This document shows positions 41,192 to 50,411 of a stretch of DNA of 56,408 nucleotides, piece by piece; within the stretch, counting starts at the first letter, position 1, and every line of letters begins with the position of its first letter. The stretch comes from a bacterium (GTDB taxonomy: Bacteria > Armatimonadota > Abditibacteriia > Abditibacteriales > Abditibacteriaceae): the NCBI GenBank assembly GCA_004172935.1, contig SDZD01000040.1, positions 1 through 56,408 on the forward strand, read 5' to 3'. A program made the position numbers and the translations under genes. Under the pieces are notes generated by a model. That model saw nothing but the letters and a program-made list of their open reading frames with translations, ran no database searches and was not told the DNA's origin.

Positions 41192-43927
41192 TTAGGACGT
41201 GCCGTTGGATTGTTTGGGCGGCGCGTCTTTGGGTTTGGCTGTCGCAAGGTTCCAACCGCCATGATGGACATAGCCCTGAGCGTCGCCATCGGGCGATGTG
41301 AGGCCCTGTTTGTCTTGCACGCGCAACCAGATTTGGTTCTGGCCGAGCAGGGGAGTTTTGCCCTGCAATGGTAAGGTCAGGCCAAAGCTTTTGCTGTCGA
41401 TGATGGTGACTTTGGCTTTGGACAGGTCGAGGCGTACCTGGCTGTTCTCAAGGATGCCGGGGGCGCCAACGCGCCCGCCACCCAGCCAACTTCTTCCATC
41501 GTCAGAGCGCAAGTACAGACGACGGGTGCGAACTTCGTACAGGACTGTTGCGGTGTTCGTCCAGCCGCGCTGCTTGCCAGCGAGGAAAACGACGTTATCT
41601 ATATCGCCGATGCCGTTTTCGTCCTTCACGAAAAAGCCGAAGTTCTGCGCCGGGGTGATGCCTCCGTTAAGCACTGAGTTGCCCGTCGTTGGCGTCAGCC
41701 TGGAAAGCGTTGGCGCCAAATTCTGGCCGCCGAATTGTTGCGTCACGGTGTAGAATCCAGAGCGCACAAAGCCCATCTCACCCGCGAGTGCTGCTGGGTC
41801 GGTGTTGCCTATCGCATCTTGAACACGGGCGAACATCGTGTTCTCACCGATAAGGCCATCGCGAATGGTGGCTGAGATGGTGAGGATGATGGCGTTGCCC
41901 GATACGGTAACGTTGACATCGCTACCCAGTACGCGGATTGCGCCGTTATCCAGAGTTGCCCCCGCAGTAGCGCCTGTTCCGATGGTAATCGGTGGTAGGA
42001 AGCTATCGCCCTGACGCAAATACAGCAAGCCATCGGTGGGCGAAGAGGCGCTCGGTACGTAGATGAGCGTGGCGCCTTCGCTCCAGGTCAGGCGCGTGTT
42101 AATCAGCAACCACATCTCTTTGATGTCGGTGGGGCCGTTGCCGTCGCTCACAGTGACGGTGAAAGTGCGCTTGTCGCCCACTTTATCAATGGCGCCCTGT
42201 GGCGCTACCGATTCCACCACGGGGGCGATATTGCCGACAGTGACCGGAGCGGAGGTGACGGAAGCCGAGATGCCCTTGGAGGAATCGGTAGCTGTCACCG
42301 TGACCGTAAAGGTGTCGCCATTATCACCGACGCCGGGTTTCGATAGGTCGAGCGTTTCTTTGTAGTTGTAATCCGCTGCCATGAGTTCGCCGTTTTTGCG
42401 CCACTCATAGCCGTATGTCAGCGTGTCGTCATCGGCGTCCGTGGCCGCGACATTCGCCTTCAGCACCGAGTCCGTGAGCGGAGTTGTGGGCGTGATTGTG
42501 ACGCTGTCGATAACGGGAACGCTGTTGATGATAGTGACCTGAGGCGACTCGCTGGAAGTGCTGTCGGTGCCATCGGTGAGGGTGACGACTACCGAGATTT
42601 TGTCGTCCTTATCGCCGTTGCCTGCTTTGCTCAGGTCGAGTGTTTCGCCATTCTCTCCGGGGATAATGGCCTTCAGGTCGGAGTGGGCCTTGTAGTAATC
42701 GTAGCCCTTCTTGCTCAGGAAGGAATCGCCATCGGCATCTGTTGCGTCGATGATAACTGAAAGCGTGTCGTTGGTTTTGGGGGCACTGTTGGCGATGGTG
42801 ACGCTATTAATCACTGGCGCGCTGTTGACGATAGTGACTTGCGGCGACTCGGTGGAAGTGGTTGTTGTGCCATCGTTGGCTGTGACAATCACCGATATTT
42901 TTTCGCCTTTATCGCCGTGGCCCAGCACGCTCAAATCGAGAGTGGGGCCGGTCTGGCCGGGGATGAGGACGCGCTTGTTATCGAAGCTCTGTTTCATCCA
43001 CTCATACAATTTGGATACCTTGTCGCCGTCTTTGTCGCTGACGTCGCCTCCGGTGAAGCTGAGTGTGTCGTTGGTTTTGGGAGCGCTCTGGTCGATTGTG
43101 ACATCGGACACAGAAGGAGCGCTGTTGACGACTGTGTCGGTATCGGTCGCCGAGTTGTTACCGGACGTTGGGTCGGTGGTGCCTGTGGGAGCTGTGACCG
43201 TGGCGGTGTTAACGAGGCTGCTGCCCGCTGTCGTGGCTACAGTTGCCTTCACTGTATAAGTGAAGGTAGCGCCGACTGGCAGATTAACGGTGTCGTTGAT
43301 GCTGCCTGTGCCCGATGCGGCGCCTGTGCCGCCGCCCGTACCAGCACCCGTAAAGCTGACGCCTGAGAAGTCGCTGCCCAGAGTGTCTTTGACGATGGCA
43401 CCCACGACAGCGGCGGGGCCAGCGTTGCTGACGGTGATGGTGTATTCGACTGAATCGCCGCGATGAACGCTGGTTACGCCATCGGTTTTGGTGATGGAGA
43501 GGTCGCTGGCGGGGGGTGGCGTTACAGACGCTAAAGCTGCTTCGGCATTGAGGAGGCCATAGCCTGTGTAGTAGTCGAAGCCCGGCGTGCTCATATCGCT
43601 GGCCGTGTTACGCATAGCGTTGTAAATCTGGTTCGGTGTCTGCCCCGGCTTGGCCTGTAACAATAGCGCGCCCACTGCGGCAGCGTGTGGCGCAGCAGCG
43701 CTGGTACCATAAAAGTTGGGGAAGGTTGTGCCGTCAGAGTCTGTGCTGAAGAAGGTCGTATCGACGCCATCGGGCGCGACAATGTCGGGTTTGTTGCGTG
43801 TGATGGCCGCCACGGAGTTTCCGTTGGCATCGCGCAAAATGGGGGTGCCGCCGCGCGAGGAGAATGATTCGGGTAGCGCCGGAGTTTGTCCGTAGCGCGG
43901 GGTTTGCCTGTAATCGGCGGCGCCCAA
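41192..43927 (-). CDS. C-terminal part of amber-interrupted S8 peptidase with Ig-like repeats
   Basis: An open frame of 911 codons whose nominal TTG start is only a convenience. It lies in the same frame as the upstream fragment (43985-45337), separated by one TAG and 19 sense codons. It opens with the subtilisin Ser region (FYGTSAAAPHAAAVGALLLQ). A DUF11-type domain follows (LSITKTDGVTSVHRGDSVEY), then three Ig/cadherin-like units with repeated SAPKTNDTLSF and LDLS..G.GD. The C-terminus is an approximately 330-residue module with two related beta-sandwich units (GLLYLRQGDSF and RLYLRSDDGRSWLG). The next gene ends in the same module. If translated alone it lacks the Asp and Glu/His parts of the active site and a signal. 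Confidence 0.7.
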   Translation of the reverse strand: MGAADYRQTPRYGQTPALPESFSSRGGTPILRDANGNSVAAITRNKPDIVAPDGVDTTFFSTDSDGTTFPNFYGTSAAAPHAAAVGALLLQAKPGQTPNQIYNAMRNTASDMSTPGFDYYTGYGLLNAEAALASVTPPPASDLSITKTDGVTSVHRGDSVEYTITVSNAGPAAVVGAIVKDTLGSDFSGVSFTGAGTGGGTGAASGTGSINDTVNLPVGATFTYTVKATVATTAGSSLVNTATVTAPTGTTDPTSGNNSATDTDTVVNSAPSVSDVTIDQSAPKTNDTLSFTGGDVSDKDGDKVSKLYEWMKQSFDNKRVLIPGQTGPTLDLSVLGHGDKGEKISVIVTANDGTTTTSTESPQVTIVNSAPVINSVTIANSAPKTNDTLSVIIDATDADGDSFLSKKGYDYYKAHSDLKAIIPGENGETLDLSKAGNGDKDDKISVVVTLTDGTDSTSSESPQVTIINSVPVIDSVTITPTTPLTDSVLKANVAATDADDDTLTYGYEWRKNGELMAADYNYKETLDLSKPGVGDNGDTFTVTVTATDSSKGISASVTSAPVTVGNIAPVVESVAPQGAIDKVGDKRTFTVTVSDGNGPTDIKEMWLLINTRLTWSEGATLIYVPSASSPTDGLLYLRQGDSFLPPITIGTGATAGATLDNGAIRVLGSDVNVTVSGNAIILTISATIRDGLIGENTMFARVQDAIGNTDPAALAGEMGFVRSGFYTVTQQFGGQNLAPTLSRLTPTTGNSVLNGGITPAQNFGFFVKDENGIGDIDNVVFLAGKQRGWTNTATVLYEVRTRRLYLRSDDGRSWLGGGRVGAPGILENSQVRLDLSKAKVTIIDSKSFGLTLPLQGKTPLLGQNQIWLRVQDKQGLTSPDGDAQGYVHHGGWNLATAKPKDAPPKQSNGTS

Positions 43928-43984
43928 TGTAAGTCCAAGCGAGGCGTTTGAGTTGCCAAATAGCGTACTCGAATTGGTGGCGAA

Positions 43985-45337
43985 CTAGTCTATAGTGGTA
44001 CCGGCGTCAAAATTGACGTATTTGATGCGCGGCGTCCCAGTGCCTGCATAGCGCATAATCAATATATTGGCAGTCAGATCAGCGCCCGTGCTGTTGGTGT
44101 AACCAAGCAATTCGACGGGATCGCCGCCCATATTACTGGCAGCGGCAGACGCCAGAATTGCCGTGCCTGTAGAGTTGAGAAGATACATGTCGAAGTCGTT
44201 GGTCGCTCCGCTACCAGCTGGCACCAACGACTTCCATTGATCGTCCCACTGGAAAGTAAGTCTCAGTGTGCGTCCCGCTGGAATTGTGACTTGTTGCATC
44301 GTATCGACTCCCGCGCCGGGGTCGAAGTCTTGAACATTGAAGGAGCCTGCTGTGCCTGCAATTGAGGTCACTGTTGTAGGGCTATAGCTGCTTTCGTAAG
44401 AGTTTGTCCCCTGATTACCAGCAGCCATGAAGTAGGGGACGCCCGCGTTCACGCATTGATTGACTGCCTGAGCGACGATTCCATCCATGAAGAATGGCGC
44501 GGTCAAATAAGACACGTCATCTGTGATGACGGTGCATCCGGCAGTGCGCAGTTTGCCGATATTGGCGGCCATCGTCGCCTGACCACCGAAGGCAGTTGCA
44601 AACGCTAACTTGGCACCCGGCGCTACATCATGCACGATTTGCATCATGGCGCGGCCTTCATCTTTACCTGAACTGGTGTATTCCGCGACGACCTGCACGT
44701 CCGCTGGCAAATCGCCGCTAGTCTGGTCGGCGGCATAAGAACCTACGCCGCCAAAATCGAAGGTATCGGAGAGGATGCCTACTTTTTGGCCTGTGCCATC
44801 GATGCTGCCAGCGGTGCGCGCGAGGTCGGCTCGCATAGCGCGGTCCCCCTGCGTTGTGACGGCGCCGACATTCGTGATTGCTCCGTAGTTGGGTGCGACA
44901 TAAGACACGCCGGGAATCAGCGCAACATCGTCGATGAGGGCGAATGGTACAAGCGCATCAAAATGTTGCTTGTACTCGCCTGTGACGGTGACGCCGAGCT
45001 TTTCTAGCTGAGCGCGTGCTGTTGCAGTCGAACCTGTGACAGCGATTTCAGCCGCAACTCCCGTTGCGTTGGTTTGCAGGTTCTGGCTTCCAGCGACGCT
45101 TCCCACCGAAAAAGTGCGCCTCTGGGCTTTGGCCGCCGAAAAGCCGTTGTAAAGTGCGGTGATGGGCGAAGCAACCTTGCCATATAAGGGTTTGGTCTTC
45201 GCTAAAAGTGGGGTTTGAGCTTGCGCGTTTGTGACGCTGGTGGCGCTTCCAACAGCTATCAGAGCGGCGCAAACTGCCGAGGCTGAGCCGTGCCGAGCGC
45301 GCATGGCTCGTACATAGCGCGATAGAAATGAAGGCAT
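43985..45337 (-). CDS. N-terminal part of amber-interrupted S8-family peptidase
   Basis: 450 residues from ATG 45337, which gives a signal peptide ending TNAQA. After a propeptide-like region (about 45-150) comes the subtilisin core: Asp191 in VGILSDTFD, then DEGRAMMQIVHDVAPGAKLA where the usual His-Gly-Thr is replaced by Glu227-Gly-Arg. The oxyanion Asn follows in MAAGNQGT. An inserted beta-domain (FDPGAGVDTMQQVTIPAGRT) is present as in related secreted peptidases. The frame stops at TAG 43987-43985 right after KYVNFDAGTTID. The continuing codons (FATNSSTLFGNSNASLGLTL) are plainly still peptidase sequence. Confidence 0.75.
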   Translation of the reverse strand: MPSFLSRYVRAMRARHGSASAVCAALIAVGSATSVTNAQAQTPLLAKTKPLYGKVASPITALYNGFSAAKAQRRTFSVGSVAGSQNLQTNATGVAAEIAVTGSTATARAQLEKLGVTVTGEYKQHFDALVPFALIDDVALIPGVSYVAPNYGAITNVGAVTTQGDRAMRADLARTAGSIDGTGQKVGILSDTFDFGGVGSYAADQTSGDLPADVQVVAEYTSSGKDEGRAMMQIVHDVAPGAKLAFATAFGGQATMAANIGKLRTAGCTVITDDVSYLTAPFFMDGIVAQAVNQCVNAGVPYFMAAGNQGTNSYESSYSPTTVTSIAGTAGSFNVQDFDPGAGVDTMQQVTIPAGRTLRLTFQWDDQWKSLVPAGSGATNDFDMYLLNSTGTAILASAAASNMGGDPVELLGYTNSTGADLTANILIMRYAGTGTPRIKYVNFDAGTTID

Positions 45338-45464
45338 GGGAATTGTGGAAATATAGGAGTAGGGCGACGAACGGCAGTCGTTGCACCACATTTTACTTGT
45401 ACCGTAAGAAATCTGTGTTGAAAATTTTGCTACGTGAAAAGATAAGGGCGAGGAGTAAAAACAA

Positions 45465-45498
45465 AATGGCCCGCCCCCGAAAAGAGGAGCGGGCCATT
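45465..45498. terminator. Hairpin terminator for the minus-strand DUF4394 gene
   Basis: AATGGCCCGC and GCGGGCCATT pair. On the minus strand the stem is followed by TTTTGTTTTT, so it terminates the gene at 45512-48841. Confidence 0.88.
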
Positions 45499-45511
45499 GA
45501 GCGCCTATAAT

Positions 45512-48500
45512 TTAGGAGCTTCCGTTTGAGGGAGTGGAAGGTGCGTCTTTGGGTTTGGCAGTTGCCAAATTCCATGTGCCTTTCAGCACGTAACCCTGTG
45601 CATCGCCATCGGGCGAGGTGAGGCCCTGTTTGTCCTGCACACGCAGCCAAACATTATTCTTCCCGGCCAGTGCGGCTTTGCCCTGCAATGGCAAGGTGAG
45701 TCCGAAGGCTTTGCCGTCGATGACGGTGACTTTGACTTTGGACAGGTCAACGCGCACCTGCGAGTTCTCGATGATGCCCGCTGCACCGACTCTTCCGCCG
45801 CCCAGCCAGCTCTGGCCGTTGTCGGAGCGCAGGTAGAGGCGGCGAGTGCGAACCTCGTAGAAGAAGGTGGCGGTGTTCGTCCAGCCACGCTGCTTGCCCG
45901 CGAGGAAGATGACGCTCTCCATGTCGCCGATGCCATTTTCGTCCTTCACGAAGAAGCCGAAGCTTTGCGCCGGAGTGATGCCCGCTGTGAGGATGGAGTT
46001 GTTTATTGTGGGCGTCAGTTTGGAAAGCGTCGGCGCGAAGTTCTGCCCGTCGCTGAACTGAGGTGTCACGGTGTATGGCCCGAAGCGCACATAACCCATA
46101 TCGCCGACAAGGGCGGCTGGGTCGGTGGCGCCATCTTTATCGGTGACACGAGCGAACAGGGTGTTCTGCCCAACCAGTCCATCGCGGATGGTGAGCGGCA
46201 TGTCGAGAATGATGCTCTTGCCATCCTGCGAGACGGTGATAACCACATCGGCGGCGGCGACGCGCACGGCGCCGTTATCCAGAACAGCCGAAGGAGAATC
46301 TAAGCCGACAGCCATCGGTGGCAAGAAGGCATCGCCCTGACGCAGATACAGCAAACCTTTGGTGGGCGACGAAGCGCTGGGTACGTAGATGAGCGTGGCG
46401 CCTTCACTCCAGTTGAGGCGCGTGTTGATGAGCAACCACATCTCCTTGATGTCGGTAGCTCCGTTGCCGTCGCTTACGCTCATTGTAAAGGTGCGCTTGC
46501 TGCCCACCTTGTCGCCGGCGTTCTGCGGGATTATCAAGTCAATGCTTGGCGCCACTGGCACGAACTCGAAGGCACCGATGTCATCGGCGCTGCCAACGGG
46601 ACGAGCGATGCCGCGTTGGTCGGTGCCAAGGTCAGTCGCGCCCGCATTGCGAGCGATGCTGGTGCTAGTGATGGCGTAGGTAAGCGTCGAGCCACCATTG
46701 GCGTTCGGGCCTATTGGGTCGAGTCCCACATCGGTGATCGTACCAGTGGTGATGTTATGTCCGCCATCGGTGAGCGTGCCTGTGGTGTTGAGGTTTGTAC
46801 TGTTGCCAGCAACCAGAGAGTTGCGTAGCACCACGGTCCCAAGGGTAGAAATACCTACGGCATTGCTCGCGATAGTGCAGGAATCAATCGTTGTTGTTCC
46901 CGCAGCATTGTACACGCCATACGAGAGCATCTGAGCGAAGGTGCTGTTGGTGATTGTCGTCGGGGCGCTGGTAGAAACGCCAGTGCTGCTGATTCCAAAG
47001 AAGCAGTTGGAAATGGTGGCACTGCCGGACACGACATTAACGGCGGTGTCGGCGTAAGCGAAGTTGATGTTGGATATTTGAAGCGAACCGCCAGTAACTT
47101 TCAGGATGTTAGTCGTCAGGTTACCGATGTTGTTCATATCCACCACGCCTGTCAGAAGGACGAACGTGTTCTCTGTCGTTGGCCCTGTGATAGTGATATT
47201 GGTGGTGACTGCGGGCAAATCGCCTGTCAGGAATAGCAGGCTGGGTGTGCCCGATACGAAGACGGCGGGGTCGAAACTGATGGTGCTGGAGTCCGCGTTG
47301 CTGTTGGCGAAGTTAATAGCTTCGCGCACCGATGTAAGCCCATCGAACTCTGTGCCAGTGTCAGAGGTGGTCGTCACAATCAATGACGGCGCTTCCTTGA
47401 TGACGAGGGTGATGGCTTCCGTGTCGGTGCCGCCCTGTCCGTCCTCCACCATTACATTGATAACCGTGCCCGCCGCCGTGGTGAAAACTGTCGGGGTGCC
47501 AGAGATGAGTCCGCTGCTCGAAAGCGTCAGTCCCGCTGGCAATGCATCGCTGGTCGAGTAGGTAATTGGGTTGCTTTCAGCGTCGGTGGCGACGAGTTGA
47601 GCGCTGAAAGATTGCCCCTTCACACCGTTATAAGTGGCTGGGGTAAGCACCGGAGAGTCGTTGACGGCTGTGACCGTGATGGTTGCTGTGGCAGTGGAAG
47701 CGCCAAGTCCTGCATCCGTGGCCGAGGTGGAGGCTTGCACCTTGAACGAACCAATGCCGCTGAAGTTAAGCGCGGGCGTGAACTTGAGGCCCGCGTTGCC
47801 CTGCGCTACGGTAATGAAGGCGCCAGCGCTGATGGGGGTTACACCGTCGTTTTGGTACAGCGTACCGTTGGTGATTTCGGTGATTTTGAAGTGCGTGACT
47901 TCGCTACCGTTGGACGTGTTGGCGGTGATGACCAACCCCGAAGTTGTTTGCGTGTCCTCGGTCGTCGAGGCGTTGGTGACGCTGGGGACGAAGGCGGGCA
48001 GCAAGGTCAGGCCGCGAACGCGAGCATTAACCCCAATCTCATCGACACTTTCGGGTGTACCCGTTGCCAGATTAAGACCGTAGAGGAATGATGTGTTGGG
48101 ATACGCGGCGCTGGTCAGAGTCATAAATCCCTGCGAGGAGCCGGGAGCGATGTCGAAGCCACTGATTGAAATGGCGTCGTTTATTCCTGTGAGACCAACC
48201 GTGTTGAGGGTGCCGTTGTTGGGTGGGTTCTGAATGACGAGCGATTTCGTGCCGAAGTCGAGGCCATACAGTGTGGTGGCATCGGCGCCGGGAACCGAGT
48301 TGGAATAGGCGACGGCTGTTTCGTTGGGATTAGTGCCTGCGTTGGTATCGCCGACCGCATAGTTAAGAGTTGCATCCGTCGTGACCAGCCCCGTCGCTAC
48401 ATTAATGCGCAGGTTCTGGTCGGCGTCGGAAACGACGCGCAACCGATCTGCTACCGGGTTGAAGTCGGTGCCGAACTCGGTGCCCGACAGCGAGGTGTAG

Positions 48501-48841
48501 GGAGCCGTCAAATCGGCGGGGTCTGCTGCCAACGTAGCTACCAGAGTTGCGGCGGCTGTGGCACGGTTGATGGTGTAGAGGCGACCCACTCCACCATTGT
48601 TGGTCAGCGCGTACAGCACTCCATTGGAAGGACGTAAATCAATCCCGACAATCGAGTCGCCCGCCGTCAGACCACTGACGGCTGTTGGCCCAGAGGTCAA
48701 CGTGTCTGGCGTGTCGGTGTCGAAGGTAATGAGAGAGTTGCCGGTTGTAACGCCAACTGCGGGGATAGCCAGGGCAGGCTTAGCCGCCACAAGCGCCGCG
48801 CCCGCTAAGGCCACACGGCAAAGAGAAGACAGAATCGACAT
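45512..48841 (-). CDS. Secreted DUF4394/beta-helix protein with shared C-terminal module
   Basis: 1109 residues with a signal peptide ending ALA. Domains in order: DUF4394 (about 30-290; LITFDTDTPDTL, GIDLRPSNGVLYALTN, FNPVADRLRVVSD, NINxATGL-type repeats); a cadherin-like unit (about 300-395); and a putative Ig unit (YNGVKGQSFSAQLVATDAES, GLTLSSSGLISGTP). A CSLREA-type start of a right-handed beta-helix comes next (TSVREAINFANSN), ending in the choice-of-anchor segment DLGTDQRGIARP. Last is an approximately 340-residue module nearly identical in layout to that of the neighbouring peptidase. Probably a surface-exposed structural or adhesive protein. Paralogous ends suggest duplication or gene conversion. 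Confidence 0.85.
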   Translation of the reverse strand: MSILSSLCRVALAGAALVAAKPALAIPAVGVTTGNSLITFDTDTPDTLTSGPTAVSGLTAGDSIVGIDLRPSNGVLYALTNNGGVGRLYTINRATAAATLVATLAADPADLTAPYTSLSGTEFGTDFNPVADRLRVVSDADQNLRINVATGLVTTDATLNYAVGDTNAGTNPNETAVAYSNSVPGADATTLYGLDFGTKSLVIQNPPNNGTLNTVGLTGINDAISISGFDIAPGSSQGFMTLTSAAYPNTSFLYGLNLATGTPESVDEIGVNARVRGLTLLPAFVPSVTNASTTEDTQTTSGLVITANTSNGSEVTHFKITEITNGTLYQNDGVTPISAGAFITVAQGNAGLKFTPALNFSGIGSFKVQASTSATDAGLGASTATATITVTAVNDSPVLTPATYNGVKGQSFSAQLVATDAESNPITYSTSDALPAGLTLSSSGLISGTPTVFTTAAGTVINVMVEDGQGGTDTEAITLVIKEAPSLIVTTTSDTGTEFDGLTSVREAINFANSNADSSTISFDPAVFVSGTPSLLFLTGDLPAVTTNITITGPTTENTFVLLTGVVDMNNIGNLTTNILKVTGGSLQISNINFAYADTAVNVVSGSATISNCFFGISSTGVSTSAPTTITNSTFAQMLSYGVYNAAGTTTIDSCTIASNAVGISTLGTVVLRNSLVAGNSTNLNTTGTLTDGGHNITTGTITDVGLDPIGPNANGGSTLTYAITSTSIARNAGATDLGTDQRGIARPVGSADDIGAFEFVPVAPSIDLIIPQNAGDKVGSKRTFTMSVSDGNGATDIKEMWLLINTRLNWSEGATLIYVPSASSPTKGLLYLRQGDAFLPPMAVGLDSPSAVLDNGAVRVAAADVVITVSQDGKSIILDMPLTIRDGLVGQNTLFARVTDKDGATDPAALVGDMGYVRFGPYTVTPQFSDGQNFAPTLSKLTPTINNSILTAGITPAQSFGFFVKDENGIGDMESVIFLAGKQRGWTNTATFFYEVRTRRLYLRSDNGQSWLGGGRVGAAGIIENSQVRVDLSKVKVTVIDGKAFGLTLPLQGKAALAGKNNVWLRVQDKQGLTSPDGDAQGYVLKGTWNLATAKPKDAPSTPSNGSS

Positions 48842-48982
48842 AGAAGGAGTTGCCCACTGGGGCTAATGCCACCTGCAATTATAACCTTTTGCTATCAAAT
48901 CTGTGTTCTCTCCCGGCGATGTGGAATTTACCTCCTTTCCCTCATTGATATGAGTGTCGGGATTTGCCTTGGTTGTCTCGGT

Positions 48983-50062
48983 TTAGCCCTCGACAAAGCC
49001 GCTCCAGCCGCTCATGTATTTGACGAAGGTATCGCTCAAACCCTCGTCGCGCAGGTGCTGCGCGCTGACGGGTAGGGCGGGCGATTGGTAATTGGGGTCG
49101 CGCTCAACTCGTTCGGGGAAGTCGTGGCGCAAAATGCCCGCGCGGCCAATCATCGCGAAATCGCAGCCTTCCTCCAACACGCTCGCCGCCGTTTGCGCGT
49201 CCATTATTTTGCCCGCTGCTCCGAGGCGAACGCCGCCGCGCTCCAACTCGGTGAAGTAGCTCATCAATTTGCGGCCCTGATATTCTTCGTCCTCTGGCTC
49301 TTTGTTCACGTCCCACGCCGAGATTTCCAGATAGTCGATTTTGGCTTGACGCAGGACTTCGGCGGCCAAATCGCGAACTTCGCCGAAGACCAGACCAAAG
49401 CGTTCGGGCGAAAGCCGCAAACCGAGTTGGAAATCGGCGCCGCACTGCGCGCGAATGCCGTCGATGATTTCAAACAGCAGGCGCGCGCGGTTTTCGGCGC
49501 TGCCGCCGTAGCGGTCGGTGCGGCGATTGGTTTCGGATGACAGGAACTGCGTCAGGATGTAGCCATGCGCGCCGTGTACCTCGGCGCCATCGAAACCGGC
49601 CTTTTCCGCTCTAAGTGCGGCGCTGATGAAGTCGTCGCGCAACTGCTCGACCTCGCCCAATGTCAGGCCGCAAGAACCTGTTTCGGCATCATCCGAGGCG
49701 CCAACCGGATTGGGAACCTGTTCCTTGGGCGAGCGAATGCCCGCGTGGTGCAACTGAATTGAGGAAACCGAGCCGTAGGCTTTGATGCCAGCGGCCAAAC
49801 GGCTCAGACCTTCCAAATGTTGGTCACCAAAAACTCCCAGTTGCCCCGCGAAGCCTTGTCCCACTGCCTGAACATGAGAGGCGGCGGTCATCGTGAGTGC
49901 AAAACCACCCTTGGCCCGCATCGTGAGCCAATGATACTCATCGTCCGATACCACCCCGTCCGGGTAGCTTTGCCGATTAGTCATCGGAGCCAAAAACAGG
50001 CGGTTCTTTAAAATTGGCCCACGGGCCAGCGACAGCGGTTCAAAAAGCTGTGAAGTTGACAT
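48983..50062 (-). CDS. NADH:flavin oxidoreductase (Old Yellow Enzyme family)
   Basis: A 359-residue FMN-dependent TIM-barrel enzyme. Family landmarks: NRLFLAPMTNRQSYPDG near the N-terminus, SSIQLHHAGIRS, the active-site stretch FDGAEVHGAHGYILTQFLSS, TNRRTDRYGGSAENRARLL and the phosphate-binding FAMIGRAGILRHDFPERV. Start ATG 50062 (MSTSQLFEPL) is chosen as the normal N-terminus; the frame is open 16 codons further. It reduces activated alkenes or related substrates; the physiological substrate is unknown. Confidence 0.93.
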   Translation of the reverse strand: MSTSQLFEPLSLARGPILKNRLFLAPMTNRQSYPDGVVSDDEYHWLTMRAKGGFALTMTAASHVQAVGQGFAGQLGVFGDQHLEGLSRLAAGIKAYGSVSSIQLHHAGIRSPKEQVPNPVGASDDAETGSCGLTLGEVEQLRDDFISAALRAEKAGFDGAEVHGAHGYILTQFLSSETNRRTDRYGGSAENRARLLFEIIDGIRAQCGADFQLGLRLSPERFGLVFGEVRDLAAEVLRQAKIDYLEISAWDVNKEPEDEEYQGRKLMSYFTELERGGVRLGAAGKIMDAQTAASVLEEGCDFAMIGRAGILRHDFPERVERDPNYQSPALPVSAQHLRDEGLSDTFVKYMSGWSGFVEG

Positions 50063-50411
50063 ATTGACAAGTGAAATTATGCTCGCTTCAAACACAGCCA
50101 GTCGGCACAACCGAGAGCGCCCCTGACATAAGGGTGAGTTTGTTCGCGCTCAGTATTTGGCTTGCATCGTCGCCTCACTCCAGCAGACACGCAACGGATG
50201 GCGACCCTGCAACTTCGTGAAATGGAAAACGATGGCCTGTTATGGAATACGTTCCATCCTCAGTCTCCATCAGATACGAAGATGCACCCTGAACGCAAAA
50301 CGACCGGGCGCACTTCGACTCAATGCAAGAAGCGGAATTATTGGGGCTGAGCGGTTTGCGGTAGACACTGGGCAGGTATTGGTTTCATCCATCACGTGGC
50401 CCCTTTTTCTT
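50063..50411. other. 349-base interval without supported gene
   Basis: It holds the promoter side of the Old Yellow Enzyme gene and the downstream side of the second pseudopilin gene. Short frames here have no ribosome site or family match. No strong hairpin was found. Confidence 0.5.

Noticed and set aside
43985..43987. TAG as pyrrolysine or recoded amber
   Set aside because: No pyrrolysine genes or conserved stem-loop were seen, and other genes here end normally at TAG or TAA. A nonsense mutation or an error is more likely.
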